Notes under the pieces: model-generated
Database searches by the model: none
Told to the model about the DNA's origin: nothing
The model's input: the letters and a program-made list of their open reading frames with translations, nothing else
Source: Streptomyces galbus
GTDB lineage: Bacteria; Actinomycetota; Actinomycetes; Streptomycetales; Streptomycetaceae
NCBI RefSeq assembly: GCF_005280195.1
Contig: NZ_SZPR01000015.1
Span: 160,504-224,503, forward strand
DNA: 64,000 nucleotides
Direction of reading: 5' to 3'
Made by a program: the position numbers and the translations under genes
In this document: positions 24,103-32,675 of the stretch, piece by piece
Layout of the letters: each line of letters starts with the position of its first letter
Position numbering within the stretch: position 1 is the first letter of the stretch

Positions 24103-25468
24103 TCAGCTCGCGCGGCCGAAGCAGCGTTCCAGCTCGTCCAGGTCGTAGAGGGCGCTGCCCCGGGACACGGGGCGGCAGCCCTGCTTGAAGGCGGTCTCCT
24201 TCTCGTTGTAGAGCATGCGCACCAGGTAGGTGTCGCCCTTGCGGAAGACGTCCCACTGGATGTTCGCGGCCATGGGGGCGACGGACGCCCCGCGCCACGC
24301 ATTGTTCGCGTAGGTGTACGGCCGGCCGGGCACCGCAGCCTCGGTGCTGCCCGGCAGGCCCATCAGCGCGGCCAGCGGGATGATCTCCTCGGCGTGCGTG
24401 AAGCACAGTTCCGCGCCCAGCGTGCTGGTACCGGCGCGCTTGGCCTCGACCTGCCGGAAGAAGTCATCGAGCAGGACGTCCGCCATCCGGTAGGTGATGT
24501 CGCTGTCCGCGAACCCCGGGCCCTTCTCGTAGAAGTCCTCGGCGTCGCTCAGGTACCCGAACCACGCGGCGTCGCGCGGCGCGATGTAGCGCCCCATGGG
24601 CAGGGCCCGGTGGTGCGGCATCTCGGCGCTCATGCTCGGGGCGATCGCGTAGAGGCCGTAGACGGCCCGGGCGACGTCGACGGCCGAGGCGACGGAGGAG
24701 AACTCGCCGTCCGCGACGCGCCGGACGAACGCGGGCTTGAAGATCCGCTTTAGGACCCGCCGGGCGGCCTGCGCGGTGGCCGGCTGGTCGGTGATGTCCT
24801 TCAAGGTGGTGGCCAGCCGCTGGTCATGGTCGATGTAGTCGCGGTAGGCGGCGCCGCCGGCCGACTTGTGGAAGTAGAGCAGGTCCCGGTCGGAGCGGGC
24901 GGGCCGGACGAGGAACCTGAGGGCGGGGTCGTCGGAGGTGAGCGCGCCGGTGAACACGTCGCCGCTGGCGACGGCGCGTGCCTCACCGGAGGTGACGACG
25001 TCGATGGGCTCGGAGTGCGCGGCGATCCGCCGGAACAGGCCGGGGAGCCGCTCGTGCAGGCGTACGGCGGCGCCCCGCAGTTCCTGCTCGCCGCGCCCGC
25101 TGAGATTGCCGTACCCGAGGGTGTCCATGGCCGCGAGGAGCGTCCGCACGTCGGGACCGAACTGCCGGCCGGAGGGAGTGAGCCCCTCGGCCGCAGCACG
25201 GTCCCACAGGGCGAGCACGAGGTCGCCGTCCTTGCCGCCGGTGGCGGCACGCGAGCCGTGCCGGGAGACGGACTGGGCGAAGACGGGCTGGTAGCCCCGC
25301 GGGGCACGCTGGTAGCCGCGGACGCCCTGCTGGGGTTCGTAGGACGCCTTGGTCCCGTAGGCGGTGAGGGACCGGGAGCCGGTGGCTCGGCGGGACAGCT
25401 CGTGGACGTCGCTCCTCTGCGTCGCCCGGTGTCCCGTGGACGGAGCGACAGGGTCGCCGTGGGCGGCC
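24103..25468 (-). pseudogene. Histidine-type (acid) phosphatase lacking its 5' end
   Basis: The frame is open from about 25468 to the stop at 24103. It contains both halves of a branch-2 histidine phosphatase: the catalytic RHG (VFAQSVSRHGSRAATGG, codons 25255-25263) and the proton donor HAE (LCFTHAEEIIPLAALMG). The mature-looking N-terminus (GSAEAAHGDPVAPSTGHRAT) is present, but no ATG or GTG lies in frame before the RHG motif, and no signal peptide exists. The reading runs into the 3' end of the upstream gene. The first usable start (GTG 25218) would drop RHG, so the product would be inactive. Length with signal peptide should be about 480. Confidence 0.75.
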
Positions 25469-26068
25469 TCAGCGGACCCGGTCGTAGACCAGGGCCGTCT
25501 CGCCCAGCTCGCCGACCTCGTGATGGGTCAGTTTCCAGTGGGAGTCGGGCAGGCCGTCCTCGAACAGGCGCTGTCCGCCGCCGAGGACCTCGGGGACGAC
25601 GATGAGGTACAGCCGGTCGAGCAGGTCCGCCGACAGCAGGGCCTTGATGACGCTCGCGCTGCTGTTGACGAGGATGTCCCCCTCGCCGGTGCTCCTGAGG
25701 TCGGCCACGACGTCCGCGGCGGGGGCGTTCACCAGGCGGGTGCGTTCCCACGGGGCCTCGGTGAGCGTCGTCGAGAAGACCACCTTCTCCGTGTGGACGA
25801 GCCACTTGGCGTAGCCGCGGTCCCGCGGGTCGGCCTCCTCGCTGTCCGCGACCGTCGGCCAGAAGCCCAGGAATCCCTCGGCGTTGACCCGGCCGAGGAC
25901 GGCCGTCGTCGCGTTCTCCCAGATGCGGGTGAGCTGGTCCCGCGCCACCTCGGTGGTCACGTACGGGACGAACGCGCCGAAGTCGGCCGCGCCGCCGGGG
26001 CCGTTGTAGCGCCCGTCGAGGCTGAGGACCAGGTTGGCGGTCACCCTGCGGGCGGTGGAGTCGGTCAT
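25469..26068 (-). CDS. RibD C-terminal/dihydrofolate reductase-like protein
   Basis: 199 residues. Typical DHFR-fold actinobacterial reductase: VTANLVLSLDGRYNGPGGAADFG at the start, NATTAVLGRVNAEGFLGFWP (NADPH region), GDILVNSSASVIKALLSADLLDRLYLIVVPEVLGGGQRLF, and the family's LTHHEVGELGETALVYDRV ending. Such proteins reduce unknown pteridine- or pyrimidine-like substrates. The gene overlaps the ArsR-SRPBCC gene by 4 bp and is probably its main target, a common pairing in actinobacteria. Confidence 0.88.
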   Translation of the reverse strand: MTDSTARRVTANLVLSLDGRYNGPGGAADFGAFVPYVTTEVARDQLTRIWENATTAVLGRVNAEGFLGFWPTVADSEEADPRDRGYAKWLVHTEKVVFSTTLTEAPWERTRLVNAPAADVVADLRSTGEGDILVNSSASVIKALLSADLLDRLYLIVVPEVLGGGQRLFEDGLPDSHWKLTHHEVGELGETALVYDRVR

Positions 26069-26913
26069 GTCGTGCTCCTTCTGCTGGTGCTGTCGGTGTC
26101 GGCGGCGAGGGCCGCCGTGAGCCTGTCCAGGCTCTGGCCGAAACCGATCTCGATCCCCGCGACGAAGTCCGCGGAGTCGACGGTGCTCTCGGCGAGCCGC
26201 CAGTGGACGTCCAGGTCGGTGGTGCCGCTGCCGGTCGGTGTCAGGGCGAGGTCGACGTGGGCGGTGAAGGCGGGGCTCCCGTCCGGGAGGACCGGAGAGA
26301 GCCGGTAGGTCAGGCGCTCGCCGGGGCGTGCGTCCTCGACGATCCCCTCGGCGCGTCCGGCGACCGGTCCCGAGCCGTCGGTGTCCTCGGCGTCGCGGTA
26401 CTCCTGGACGATCCGCCCGCCCGGCCGCGCCTCGAAGACCAGGTGGTGCATGCGGAGGTCGTCGGGCGTCCACCAGTGGGCCAGCAGGGGCGCCTCGGTC
26501 AGGTGGCGCCAGACCAGCTCGGCCGGCGCCGCCAGCGAGCGGTGGAAGGCGAACGAGCGCCCGTCGGCCCACCCGGCCTCCTGGGCTGCGGACCGCTCCG
26601 CGCTCAGGCTGCGCCCGTAGCGCTCGTACGTCGTGTCCGCACCGCCGCTGCGGTCCGCGGCGTCGGCGAGCCGGAGGAGCGCGGCGGCCAGGTCGCGCAG
26701 CGGGGCCGCGTCGAGCGCGTAGACGCGGCGCTGTCCAGAGCGCTGGGAGCTGACGACGCCGGCCCGCTCCAGGGTCTGGAGGTGCTTGGTGGTCTGCGGC
26801 TGGCGCGCCCCGGCGAGTTCGGCGAGGACCCCGACCGGGCGCGGCCGCTCGGCCAGCAGGTTGACCAGCCGCAGGCGGGCCGGGTCGGCCAGGGCGGCGA
26901 GGAGTGCGTCCAT
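26065..26913 (-). CDS. ArsR-type HTH fused to SRPBCC (AHSA1) domain
   Basis: 282 residues. Residues 1-85 are a winged helix (MDALLAALADPARLRLVNLL, ARQPQTTKHLQTLERAGVVSS, GQRRVYALDAAPLRDL) without the alpha-5 metal ligands of SmtB. Residues 118-270 form an AHSA1-like domain (FAFHRSLAAPAELVWRHLTE, LLAHWWTPDDLRMHHL, GGRIVQEYRDAED). This single-chain fusion should let a hydrophobic ligand in the SRPBCC pocket control DNA binding. A striking 34-bp dyad lies just upstream of its start. Coupled to the RibD-like gene. Confidence 0.9.
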   Translation of the reverse strand: MDALLAALADPARLRLVNLLAERPRPVGVLAELAGARQPQTTKHLQTLERAGVVSSQRSGQRRVYALDAAPLRDLAAALLRLADAADRSGGADTTYERYGRSLSAERSAAQEAGWADGRSFAFHRSLAAPAELVWRHLTEAPLLAHWWTPDDLRMHHLVFEARPGGRIVQEYRDAEDTDGSGPVAGRAEGIVEDARPGERLTYRLSPVLPDGSPAFTAHVDLALTPTGSGTTDLDVHWRLAESTVDSADFVAGIEIGFGQSLDRLTAALAADTDSTSRRSTT

Positions 26914-26922
26914 GCCCCGTAG

Positions 26923-26956
26923 TATTCCTCGCCGCGAATATTCGTGTCAAGGAATA
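26923..26956. promoter_or_regulatory. 34-bp nested dyad upstream of the ArsR-SRPBCC gene
   Basis: Perfect arms TATTCCT (26923-26929) and AGGAATA (26950-26956) surround a perfect inner palindrome CGAATATTCG (26935-26944), and both share the same centre. It ends 10 bp from the regulator start, and the cupin stop codon lies inside it. AT-rich compared with its surroundings. A strong candidate operator/promoter for the arsR-ribD unit. Confidence 0.75.
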
Positions 26957-27312
26957 GATCGGTAGCCCGGGACGGAGGGCCAGCGGACCGTCAGCACCAC
27001 CGACTCCTCCTCCGCACACCAGGAGTGGTCGACGCCCCGGCCCCACACCACGTAGTCGCCCTGCCGGGACAGGAGGACGCTGCGGCCCGGCAGTTCCACC
27101 CGGAACCGCCCGCTGATCAGGACCAGCAGCGCAGTGCGCTCCTCGCCGGTCACCCACTCGGCCCGCTCGTCGCCCTCCGGGTGGACGCCCCACTTGATCT
27201 CCACGGCCTCGCTGTGCCGGGGGTCGGAGGCGTCCTTGAAGTGCCCCAGCAGCCAACCCCGGTCCAGTGCCGCGTCACTGCCCGCATGGCCCACGTACAC
27301 GCTGTCGTCCAT
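26947..27312 (-). CDS. Small cupin-like protein
   Basis: 121 residues from ATG 27312. A cupin-like core (WGVHPEGDERAEWVTGEERTALLVLISGRFRVELPGRSVLLSRQGDYVVWGRGVDHSWCAEEESVVLTVRWP) with the GDYVVWGRGVDHSW turn of cupin motif two. His and acidic residues could bind one metal, but the canonical first motif HxH is not seen. Small stand-alone cupins of this type are often signal-regulated enzymes or binding proteins of unknown role. It stops inside the dyad upstream of the ArsR-SRPBCC gene and is on the same strand. Confidence 0.75.
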   Translation of the reverse strand: MDDSVYVGHAGSDAALDRGWLLGHFKDASDPRHSEAVEIKWGVHPEGDERAEWVTGEERTALLVLISGRFRVELPGRSVLLSRQGDYVVWGRGVDHSWCAEEESVVLTVRWPSVPGYRSIP

Positions 27313-27489
27313 GGCTCGGAAGGTAACAGCGGCCTGTCCGGCAGGCCGGGCGGGACGCCGTCCCCGCGCCTTCGTCGGCCGGCCGGGCGACCGCTGCAAC
27401 CGGGGCGGCCCCCCGGGCCGAAGAGGTCACGACCGGGTGCGCGGGCCGGGTCGGCCCCGTCATCCGCACCGGCTGCGAAAGGACAGGTC

Positions 27490-27885
27490 ATGAGACTGCG
27501 TGACGAGTTGCCGGTGGACCACCGGCTCGCGACCGTGTACCGCTACGGCGCCGGGCTGTGCGGCGTCGTCCTGCTGGTGTTCGGCGTCCTCGGCTTCGCC
27601 GACCAGCTGCGCCCGCTCGACACCGACGGGTCCAGCGTCGCGGGGATGTCGACCAACGGGCTGCTCATCGCGACCTTCGGGATGTACGGGCGGGTCTCCG
27701 GCGGACTGACCCACGACAACCCCTGCTGGCGCCGCCGCCACCCGCGGGAGGCGGCCCGTGAGTCGCTCGACGCCCGGCGCGGACGGCTCCCGCACGCCGC
27801 GCTCGCCGCGGTGCCGACCGGGCCGGCCGACATCGCGGGGCGGGACGGGACGCCCCGCTCCCCGGCGCGCCGGGGCCGACGGTGA
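27490..27885 (+). pseudogene. DUF4383 membrane protein with in-frame internal deletion
   Basis: 131 residues. The N-terminal part (MRLRDELPVDHRLATVYRYG, then LLVFGVLGFADQL, VAGMSTNGLL) and the C-terminal part (TFGMYGRVSGGLTHDN, CWRRRHPREAARES) both match DUF4383 proteins. In that family the two segments are separated by about 80 residues holding three membrane helices. Here they are joined at codons around 27660-27680 with the frame kept, leaving perhaps one full helix. CTGCTC at the join may be microhomology. A product could be made, but the fold cannot be normal. Confidence 0.65.
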
Positions 27886-27923
27886 CGGCACCCGCCGAGG
27901 GTGGCGGCCCGGGCCGACGGCGG

Positions 27924-28430
27924 TCAGCGGTTGCGTCGTACCAGCGAGGCGTTCAGGGCCGTCGCGAAGCCGCACCAGGCGGTGTACGGCAGCAGGGCCC
28001 GTGCGGCCGTGCGGTCGACCTGCGCGGTGCGGCGCAGGAGGTCGGCGTTGGCGAGGTCGAGCAACAGGGTGCCCACCAAGCCGGCCCGCGGGCTGCGGCG
28101 GCCGAAGAACAGCCGGTTCCAGCCGGCGTTCAGGGCCAGGTCGACCGCGAGGCTCGCGGCGAGCCACCGGCGCCGGCGGGTGTCCCGGGTGCGGCCGAGG
28201 GCGTGCCCGGCGGCGTAGGCGACGGACGCGTACAACGGGGTCCACACGGCGCCGAAGCTCCACGGCGGAGGCTGCCAGGGCGGTTTGCGCAAGGCGCGGT
28301 ACCAGGCGCTGTCGGCGTCCACCGCGCTCGCGCCCACCGCCGCCGCGGCCGTCACCGCGGCGGACGCCGTCCCGTAGCGGAGCAGCGCGGGGGAGGAGTG
28401 GTCGGCGCGGCGCGTGTGTGTCGGTCTCAT
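27924..28430 (-). CDS. TspO/MBR family protein
   Basis: 168 residues from ATG 28430. A five-helix TspO protein: WYRALRKPPWQPPPWSFGAVWTPLYASVAYAAG carries the family's proline-rich first loop and the W-x-P region, and LNAGWNRLFFGRRSPRAGLVGTLLLDLANADL and AWCGFATALNASL follow. TspO proteins bind porphyrins and related ligands and act in stress and tetrapyrrole control. The N-terminus is basic and 30 residues longer than usual. Convergent with the DUF4383 remnant. Confidence 0.88.
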   Translation of the reverse strand: MRPTHTRRADHSSPALLRYGTASAAVTAAAAVGASAVDADSAWYRALRKPPWQPPPWSFGAVWTPLYASVAYAAGHALGRTRDTRRRRWLAASLAVDLALNAGWNRLFFGRRSPRAGLVGTLLLDLANADLLRRTAQVDRTAARALLPYTAWCGFATALNASLVRRNR

Positions 28431-28520
28431 GCTCCGCGTGTGCCCCTGCCCGCGGGTCCTCTCACGCGACGCGGTCGGCCGCGGCCACTCCCGGACCACC
28501 GCGAATCCGCACAAACGCGT

Positions 28521-28546
28521 GGATATATCCCCCTACCGGTGGGTAA
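28521..28546 (+). promoter_or_regulatory. SigB-like promoter candidate upstream of whiB
   Basis: GGAT-N16-GGGTAA fits the SigB-group consensus known from Streptomyces (GnnT-N14-16-GGGTAC/T) except at the last position. It lies about 100 bp before the whiB start in an otherwise gene-free stretch, next to the AT-rich GGATATATCC. The downstream phosphatase belongs to the same stress signalling family as SigB regulators, which supports the assignment. Confidence 0.45.
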
Positions 28547-28644
28547 GATGTCGGTTCCCCCTGCCGGGTGCGCGGCGACGTCACGACACGTGCCGCGTCG
28601 TCAGCCTGGGCCCACGGGCCCGAGAGAGCCGGCAGGGGCGAGCG

Positions 28645-28965
28645 ATGGCCGAAGCGTACGGATGCCCGACCACACCACCTCACTGGCGCGACCGCGCGGC
28701 GTGCATCGGTGAGGATCCCGAGATCTTCTTCCCGCTGTCCGACGGCCTCGCCGCGGGCGCGGACGCGCGGGCGGCCATGGCGGTCTGCCGCCGCTGTCCC
28801 GTACTGCTCGACTGCCGCTCCTGGGCCGTCGAGCACGGCGAGGACGACGGTATCTGGGGCGCCACCACGGCCGCCCAGCGCCGCGCGCTCCGACGCGCCG
28901 GCGGCGACACCCTCGCGTCACCCGTCCACGTGCGGGGGGAGGCGGGTGACACCCAGGACGAGTGA
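28645..28965 (+). CDS. WhiB family [4Fe-4S] transcription factor
   Basis: 106 residues. Four cysteines in the WhiB pattern: CIGEDPEIFFP, then AVCRRCPVLLDC, followed by WAVEHGEDDGIWGATTAAQRRAL, which contains the beta-turn GIWGA. The C-terminal tail is short. WhiB-like proteins use an oxygen- and NO-sensitive cluster and act with the main sigma factor. Its stop overlaps the phosphatase start (GTGA), so a redox sensor and a SpoIIE-type phosphatase are translationally coupled here. Confidence 0.93.
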   Translation: MAEAYGCPTTPPHWRDRAACIGEDPEIFFPLSDGLAAGADARAAMAVCRRCPVLLDCRSWAVEHGEDDGIWGATTAAQRRALRRAGGDTLASPVHVRGEAGDTQDE

Positions 28966-30230
28966 CGGCATCGCGCATCCCGGGCGGCTCCAGCGGGCAC
29001 GAGGAGACGGACTGGGAGGTGCACGTGAAGGGTGAGGAGCCCTTGGGGCTGGACGAGATCCTGAGAGCGGCCGAGGACGCCGCGCCCGGGGAGTCGGTCG
29101 ACGTGGTCGCCCGGAACCTGGAGAAGCGGTTCTCGGCGTCCGAGGTGTCGTTCTGGTTCGTCGACATGCTCGAACGGGAGGCCGTACGACTCCCGCGAGC
29201 CGGCACGTCCGGTGAGCCACGCGGAGCGGTCGAGCGAACGCCGCTGAGCGGCAGCGTGTTCGACCGCGTGTTGCGCTCACAGCACCTGCACCAGGAGGAC
29301 GACGGCGAGGGCGGCTGCCGGATGGTCGCTCCGGTGACGAACCGCGGCGACTGCATCGGGGTCCTGGAGCTGCGGGTGCCCTACACGGACGACGCCGTAC
29401 GCGAGGGGGTCGCCCAGGCGGCGCACGCGCTCGCCTACATCGTGGTCACCGACCGGCGGTACACCGACCTGTACCACTGGGGCCGGCGCACCACCACGGT
29501 GAGCCTGGCCTCGGAGATCCAGCACCAGCTCCTGCCCTCGGCCGCCTGCTGCGAGGCCGCCCAGTTCACCCTCGCCTGCGGCCTGGTCCCCGCCGACGAC
29601 ATAGGCGGCGACACGTACGACTACGCCCTCGACCAGGAGATCCTGCACCTGTCGGTCACGGACGCCATGGGACACGACACCGCCTCCGCGCTGCTGGCCA
29701 CGCTCACCGTGAACGCCCTGCGGGGGGCCCGGCGTGCCGGCGCGGGCCTCCTGGACCAGGCGCGGGCCGCCCACGAGGCGATCATCCACCACGGCCACGG
29801 CATGACGACCGGGCAGTTGCTGCGCGTCCGACTGGAGACCGGCGCCTGCGAGCTGGTCAACGCCGGACATCCCTGGCCGTTGCGACTGCGGGACGGCCGG
29901 GTGGAGGAACTGTCCCTCAGGATCAACCTGCCCTTCGGTGTCCGTTCACCGGTCGCCTACGAGGTGCAGCAGCTCGCCCTCGAACCGGGTGACCGCTTGG
30001 TGCTGCTCACCGACGGCATGCGGGACCGTGCCGCCGCGGCGGTGGACCTGCCGGCCCTCATCCGTGACACGCGTGACGAACACCCCCGCGAGGTGGTGCG
30101 GGCGCTCACCGCGGCGGTCCACCACGCCTGTGGGGGGTCCCTGCAGGACGACGCCACGACGCTGGTGCTGGACTGGCGCGGCGGCGGAGACGTCGAGCGC
30201 CACAGCAGCGGCGGCTCGAACAGGACGTGA
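28962..30230 (+). CDS. PP2C/SpoIIE-type serine phosphatase with N-terminal GAF-like domain
   Basis: 422 residues. Residues 15-170 look like a divergent GAF domain (LDEILRAAEDAAPGESVDVVARNLEKRFSASEVSFWFVDM, VTNRGDCIGVLELRVPYTDDAV). Residues 175-410 are an RsbU/SpoIIE phosphatase: ASEIQHQLLPSAA, LACGLVPADDIGGDTYDYALD (metal-binding Asp), HLSVTDAMGHDTASALLATLTVNALRGAR, DRLVLLTDGMRDR, and LQDDATTLVLD. Such enzymes dephosphorylate anti-sigma factor antagonists. The likely target class, a STAS protein, is present at 54082. No kinase is in the window. Confidence 0.92.
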   Translation: MTASRIPGGSSGHEETDWEVHVKGEEPLGLDEILRAAEDAAPGESVDVVARNLEKRFSASEVSFWFVDMLEREAVRLPRAGTSGEPRGAVERTPLSGSVFDRVLRSQHLHQEDDGEGGCRMVAPVTNRGDCIGVLELRVPYTDDAVREGVAQAAHALAYIVVTDRRYTDLYHWGRRTTTVSLASEIQHQLLPSAACCEAAQFTLACGLVPADDIGGDTYDYALDQEILHLSVTDAMGHDTASALLATLTVNALRGARRAGAGLLDQARAAHEAIIHHGHGMTTGQLLRVRLETGACELVNAGHPWPLRLRDGRVEELSLRINLPFGVRSPVAYEVQQLALEPGDRLVLLTDGMRDRAAAAVDLPALIRDTRDEHPREVVRALTAAVHHACGGSLQDDATTLVLDWRGGGDVERHSSGGSNRT

Positions 30231-30347
30231 CACCCCGGTCGGTCCTCGCCGGGTTCTCCCCGCGCCCCTGAGCTGCGCGGCGGACGAAAAGCCCGCAGGC
30301 TGGAGGTCGGCCGTTGCTCCGACCGCGCCGACAGCGAGGGAGATCAG

Positions 30348-30677
30348 GTGGACGACAACGAGCGGAAAGAGACCTGGGACGACTTCCGCGAGGTGGTCAA
30401 CATGACACCGGGCGCGCTGGAGAAGTGGCTGGACACCGACGAGTCGCGCGACGCCGGGCAGCACAAGGACGGCGAGTCCACCGGCCACGCCTCCGGCCGC
30501 CGGATCGTGGAGATCCTCCAGGCCAAGAAGGGCGACCTGACCGACGACGACTACCAGCACATGCGCAAGGTCGTCGGCTACGTCCGGCGGCACCTCGCCC
30601 AGCGCCCCTCGGGCGACGTACGGGACACCCGCTGGCGGTACTCGCTCATGAACTGGGGCCACGACCCGCTGGCTTGA
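30348..30677 (+). CDS. DUF3140 protein
   Basis: 109 residues from GTG 30348. Family features: TWDDFREVVNMTPGALEKWLDTDESRDAG, SGRRIVEILQAKKGDLTDDDYQHMRKVVGYVRRHLAQRP, RYSLMNWGHDPL. Very acidic and soluble. DUF3140 and DUF2945 genes frequently occur together in actinobacterial genomes. Here their homologues are 26 kb apart (4177 and 30348). Function unknown, with a stress link by association. A weak hairpin-forming GC-rich tail lies between its stop and the convergent SDR. Confidence 0.88.
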   Translation: MDDNERKETWDDFREVVNMTPGALEKWLDTDESRDAGQHKDGESTGHASGRRIVEILQAKKGDLTDDDYQHMRKVVGYVRRHLAQRPSGDVRDTRWRYSLMNWGHDPLA

Positions 30678-30729
30678 CGTGCCGCGCGGCCGGCGGGCGG
30701 GGGCGGGGCCGCCGAGCGGCCGCCGCGGG

Positions 30730-31533
30730 TCAGCCCGCCCGGCGCCGGGCCGCCGCGCGGATCGCCCCCTCGGCCTCGGCCAGGCCGTCGACCAGGGCCG
30801 GGTCGTCCAGTCCCGGTACGCACACCACCCGGCCGGTGCCCAGCGCCGCGAGTGACGCGTCGACGACCTGGTCCACCGGCATGCCGCCCTCGTCGTGCAC
30901 GGCCTGGTCCCGTCCCGGCACCGGCTCCTGCCCGCGGGAACGGTGGAACTCGGTGGCGGTCAGCCCCGGGCACAGCACCTGGACACGCAGCGGTGTACCG
31001 GCCAGCTCGGCCGCGAGGGTGCGGGTGAAGGTGACGACGTAACCCTTGGTGCCGCCGTACACCGCGCGCTCGGGCAGCGGGTGCGGCGGCAGCGAGCCCG
31101 CGAAGGCCAGCTGCGAGGCGACGTTGACGACGGTGCCGGCACCCCGGGCCAGCATGCCCGGGACCGCGGCCCGGGTGAGGGCGGTGACGGCCAGGACGTT
31201 GATGTGCAGCACCTTCGCCAGGAGGTCCGGTTCGAGCTCGGCGAACGGGCCGTACCCGTTGATCCCGGCGTTGTTGAGGAGGAACCCGATGTCGTCACCC
31301 GCCGCCCGGTCCACCACCCGGGCCAGGTCGCCGGGCACCGACAGGTCGGCCACCAGGGTCTCCACCGAGGTGCCCGTCTCCTCGCGCAGCCGTCGGGCGA
31401 GGTCGTCGAGCCGCTGCGCCCTGCGGGCCACCAGGACCGTGTCCCAACCCTGCGCGGCGAGGCGCTCCGCGTAGGCCGCACCGATGCCGGAGGAGGCGCC
31501 CGTCACCAGGGCCGTACCGCGTCGTGTGCTCAC
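30730..31533 (-). CDS. SDR family oxidoreductase
   Basis: 267 residues from GTG 31533. Cofactor motif TGASSGIG near 12-19, LLNNAGINGYG, VVNVASQLAFAGSLPPHPLPERAVYGGTKGYVVTFTRTLAAEL (Ser, Tyr, Lys catalytic set, with a 5-residue insertion before YGGTK), and LCPGLTATEF. SDR classical subtype of the DltE/YqjQ-like kind. The upstream 490 bp have no convincing gene, so the promoter region is unusually long. Substrate unknown. Confidence 0.9.
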   Translation of the reverse strand: MSTRRGTALVTGASSGIGAAYAERLAAQGWDTVLVARRAQRLDDLARRLREETGTSVETLVADLSVPGDLARVVDRAAGDDIGFLLNNAGINGYGPFAELEPDLLAKVLHINVLAVTALTRAAVPGMLARGAGTVVNVASQLAFAGSLPPHPLPERAVYGGTKGYVVTFTRTLAAELAGTPLRVQVLCPGLTATEFHRSRGQEPVPGRDQAVHDEGGMPVDQVVDASLAALGTGRVVCVPGLDDPALVDGLAEAEGAIRAAARRRAG

Positions 31534-32021
31534 CTGTGTGCCGCCTTTCACCCTGCTGACCTGCGGTGTGTGCGTACCGCACACCGTTGTACCAACCAAC
31601 CACCGGCGTGCCGGACACGGGGTCGGTGCGCCGCTCGACGAGTTCCCCGCCGCGGACCGGTCCGAACGGCGGCACGACCGGCACGACGACCACGGACCCG
31701 TAGGAAGGTGCGTAGGCTTCCGTACGGCGAGTGCGGGCCCCGTGCCGGCCCGCTCCGGCTCTTCGAGGTCCTGTCTGGTACGACGGCCCGGTGGACCGGC
31801 GGAAGCGGCATCGGGCCACCCAGGACGGGTACTGCGCATCCATCAGGACATGCGCGGGGAAATCTCGGAGTTGACGGCGTGAGGATCGTTTTGCGGGGCC
31901 GGCCGAGGACGGCTGCCCTTGGTGCAGCTGTGTCACGGACCGGCTCCGGCGGGCGCCCGTGCCCGTATCCGTTCGGCCGGCCGCGGTGGGCCAGGGGGTC
32001 CGCGGTGCTCAGGAGGCAGCG
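31534..32021. other. 488-bp intergenic region between SDR and DedA genes
   Basis: I see no convincing gene on either strand. Open frames here lack family-like sequence and ribosome sites. It holds GTGCG-N3-CGCAC at 31570-31582 and repeated ACCAACCAACCACC-like bases just upstream of the SDR gene on its strand. These could belong to a promoter or operator. A short + frame ending near 31880 (RIHQDMRGEISELTA) may be a gene remnant, but I cannot name it. Confidence 0.5.
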
Positions 32022-32675
32022 GTGAGCGCGGGGCCGGGGCTGCCCGGTGCGCTGGCGCATCTCGAGCCGCTGCTGGACAAGGGCGGTTACCCCGCGCTGG
32101 CGCTGCTGGTCGGCCTGGACAACGCGCTGATCCCCGTCCCCGGGCAGACGATGCTGGTCATGGCCGCCGTCTACGCGGGGACCGGCCGGATGAACGTCGT
32201 CGCCGTCGCCCTGGTCGCGTGGGCGGCCGCCACCGCCGGCGCAGAAGCGACCTACCTGCTGGGGCGCCGCCAGGGCAGTGCGCTGATCGACCGCTACGGC
32301 CACCATGTCCGTCTCACCCCGCAGCGCTACGCGCGCGCGGAGACCTTCTACCGGCGCCGCGGCACGAGCATCGTCTGTGCCGCCCGCTTCGTGGACGTGC
32401 TGCGCCAGACCAACGGTCTGCTCGCCGGCGCGAATCACCTGCCCCATGCGTCGTTCTCCGCAGCCAATGCGGTCGGCGCCGCCGCATGGGCGGGTGCATG
32501 GACGGCGCTCGGCTACGGAGCCGGCACGAACATCGGCCCCCTGTATCGCGAGGCCGTGCGCTACCAGCTCCTGCTGCTGCCCGCCCTCGCCCTGCTCCTC
32601 GCCTTCGTCATCGCCCGCGTGTGGTGGAAGCGCCGTCACCGGCAACCGCAGGACCGTGCGTCGGCCTCCCGATGA
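32022..32675 (+). CDS. DedA family membrane protein
   Basis: 217 residues from GTG 32022, with AGGAGG at 32011-32016. About five membrane segments. DedA landmarks: LVGLDNALIPVPGQTMLVMAAVYAGTG and the Arg-containing helix (RRRGTSIVCAARFVDVLRQTNGLLAGANHLP), in which the usual R-x-x-P-x-x-R motif is changed (Asp replaces Pro). It is unlike the DedA protein at 21059 and is monocistronic. A translocase for a lipid is the likely role, but the altered motif makes specificity unclear. Confidence 0.85.
   Translation: MSAGPGLPGALAHLEPLLDKGGYPALALLVGLDNALIPVPGQTMLVMAAVYAGTGRMNVVAVALVAWAAATAGAEATYLLGRRQGSALIDRYGHHVRLTPQRYARAETFYRRRGTSIVCAARFVDVLRQTNGLLAGANHLPHASFSAANAVGAAAWAGAWTALGYGAGTNIGPLYREAVRYQLLLLPALALLLAFVIARVWWKRRHRQPQDRASASR

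Noticed and set aside
30678..30729. GC-rich inverted sequences between DUF3140 and SDR genes
   Set aside because: Several alternative short pairings are possible but none has convincing long perfect arms. A terminator is likely but not assignable.
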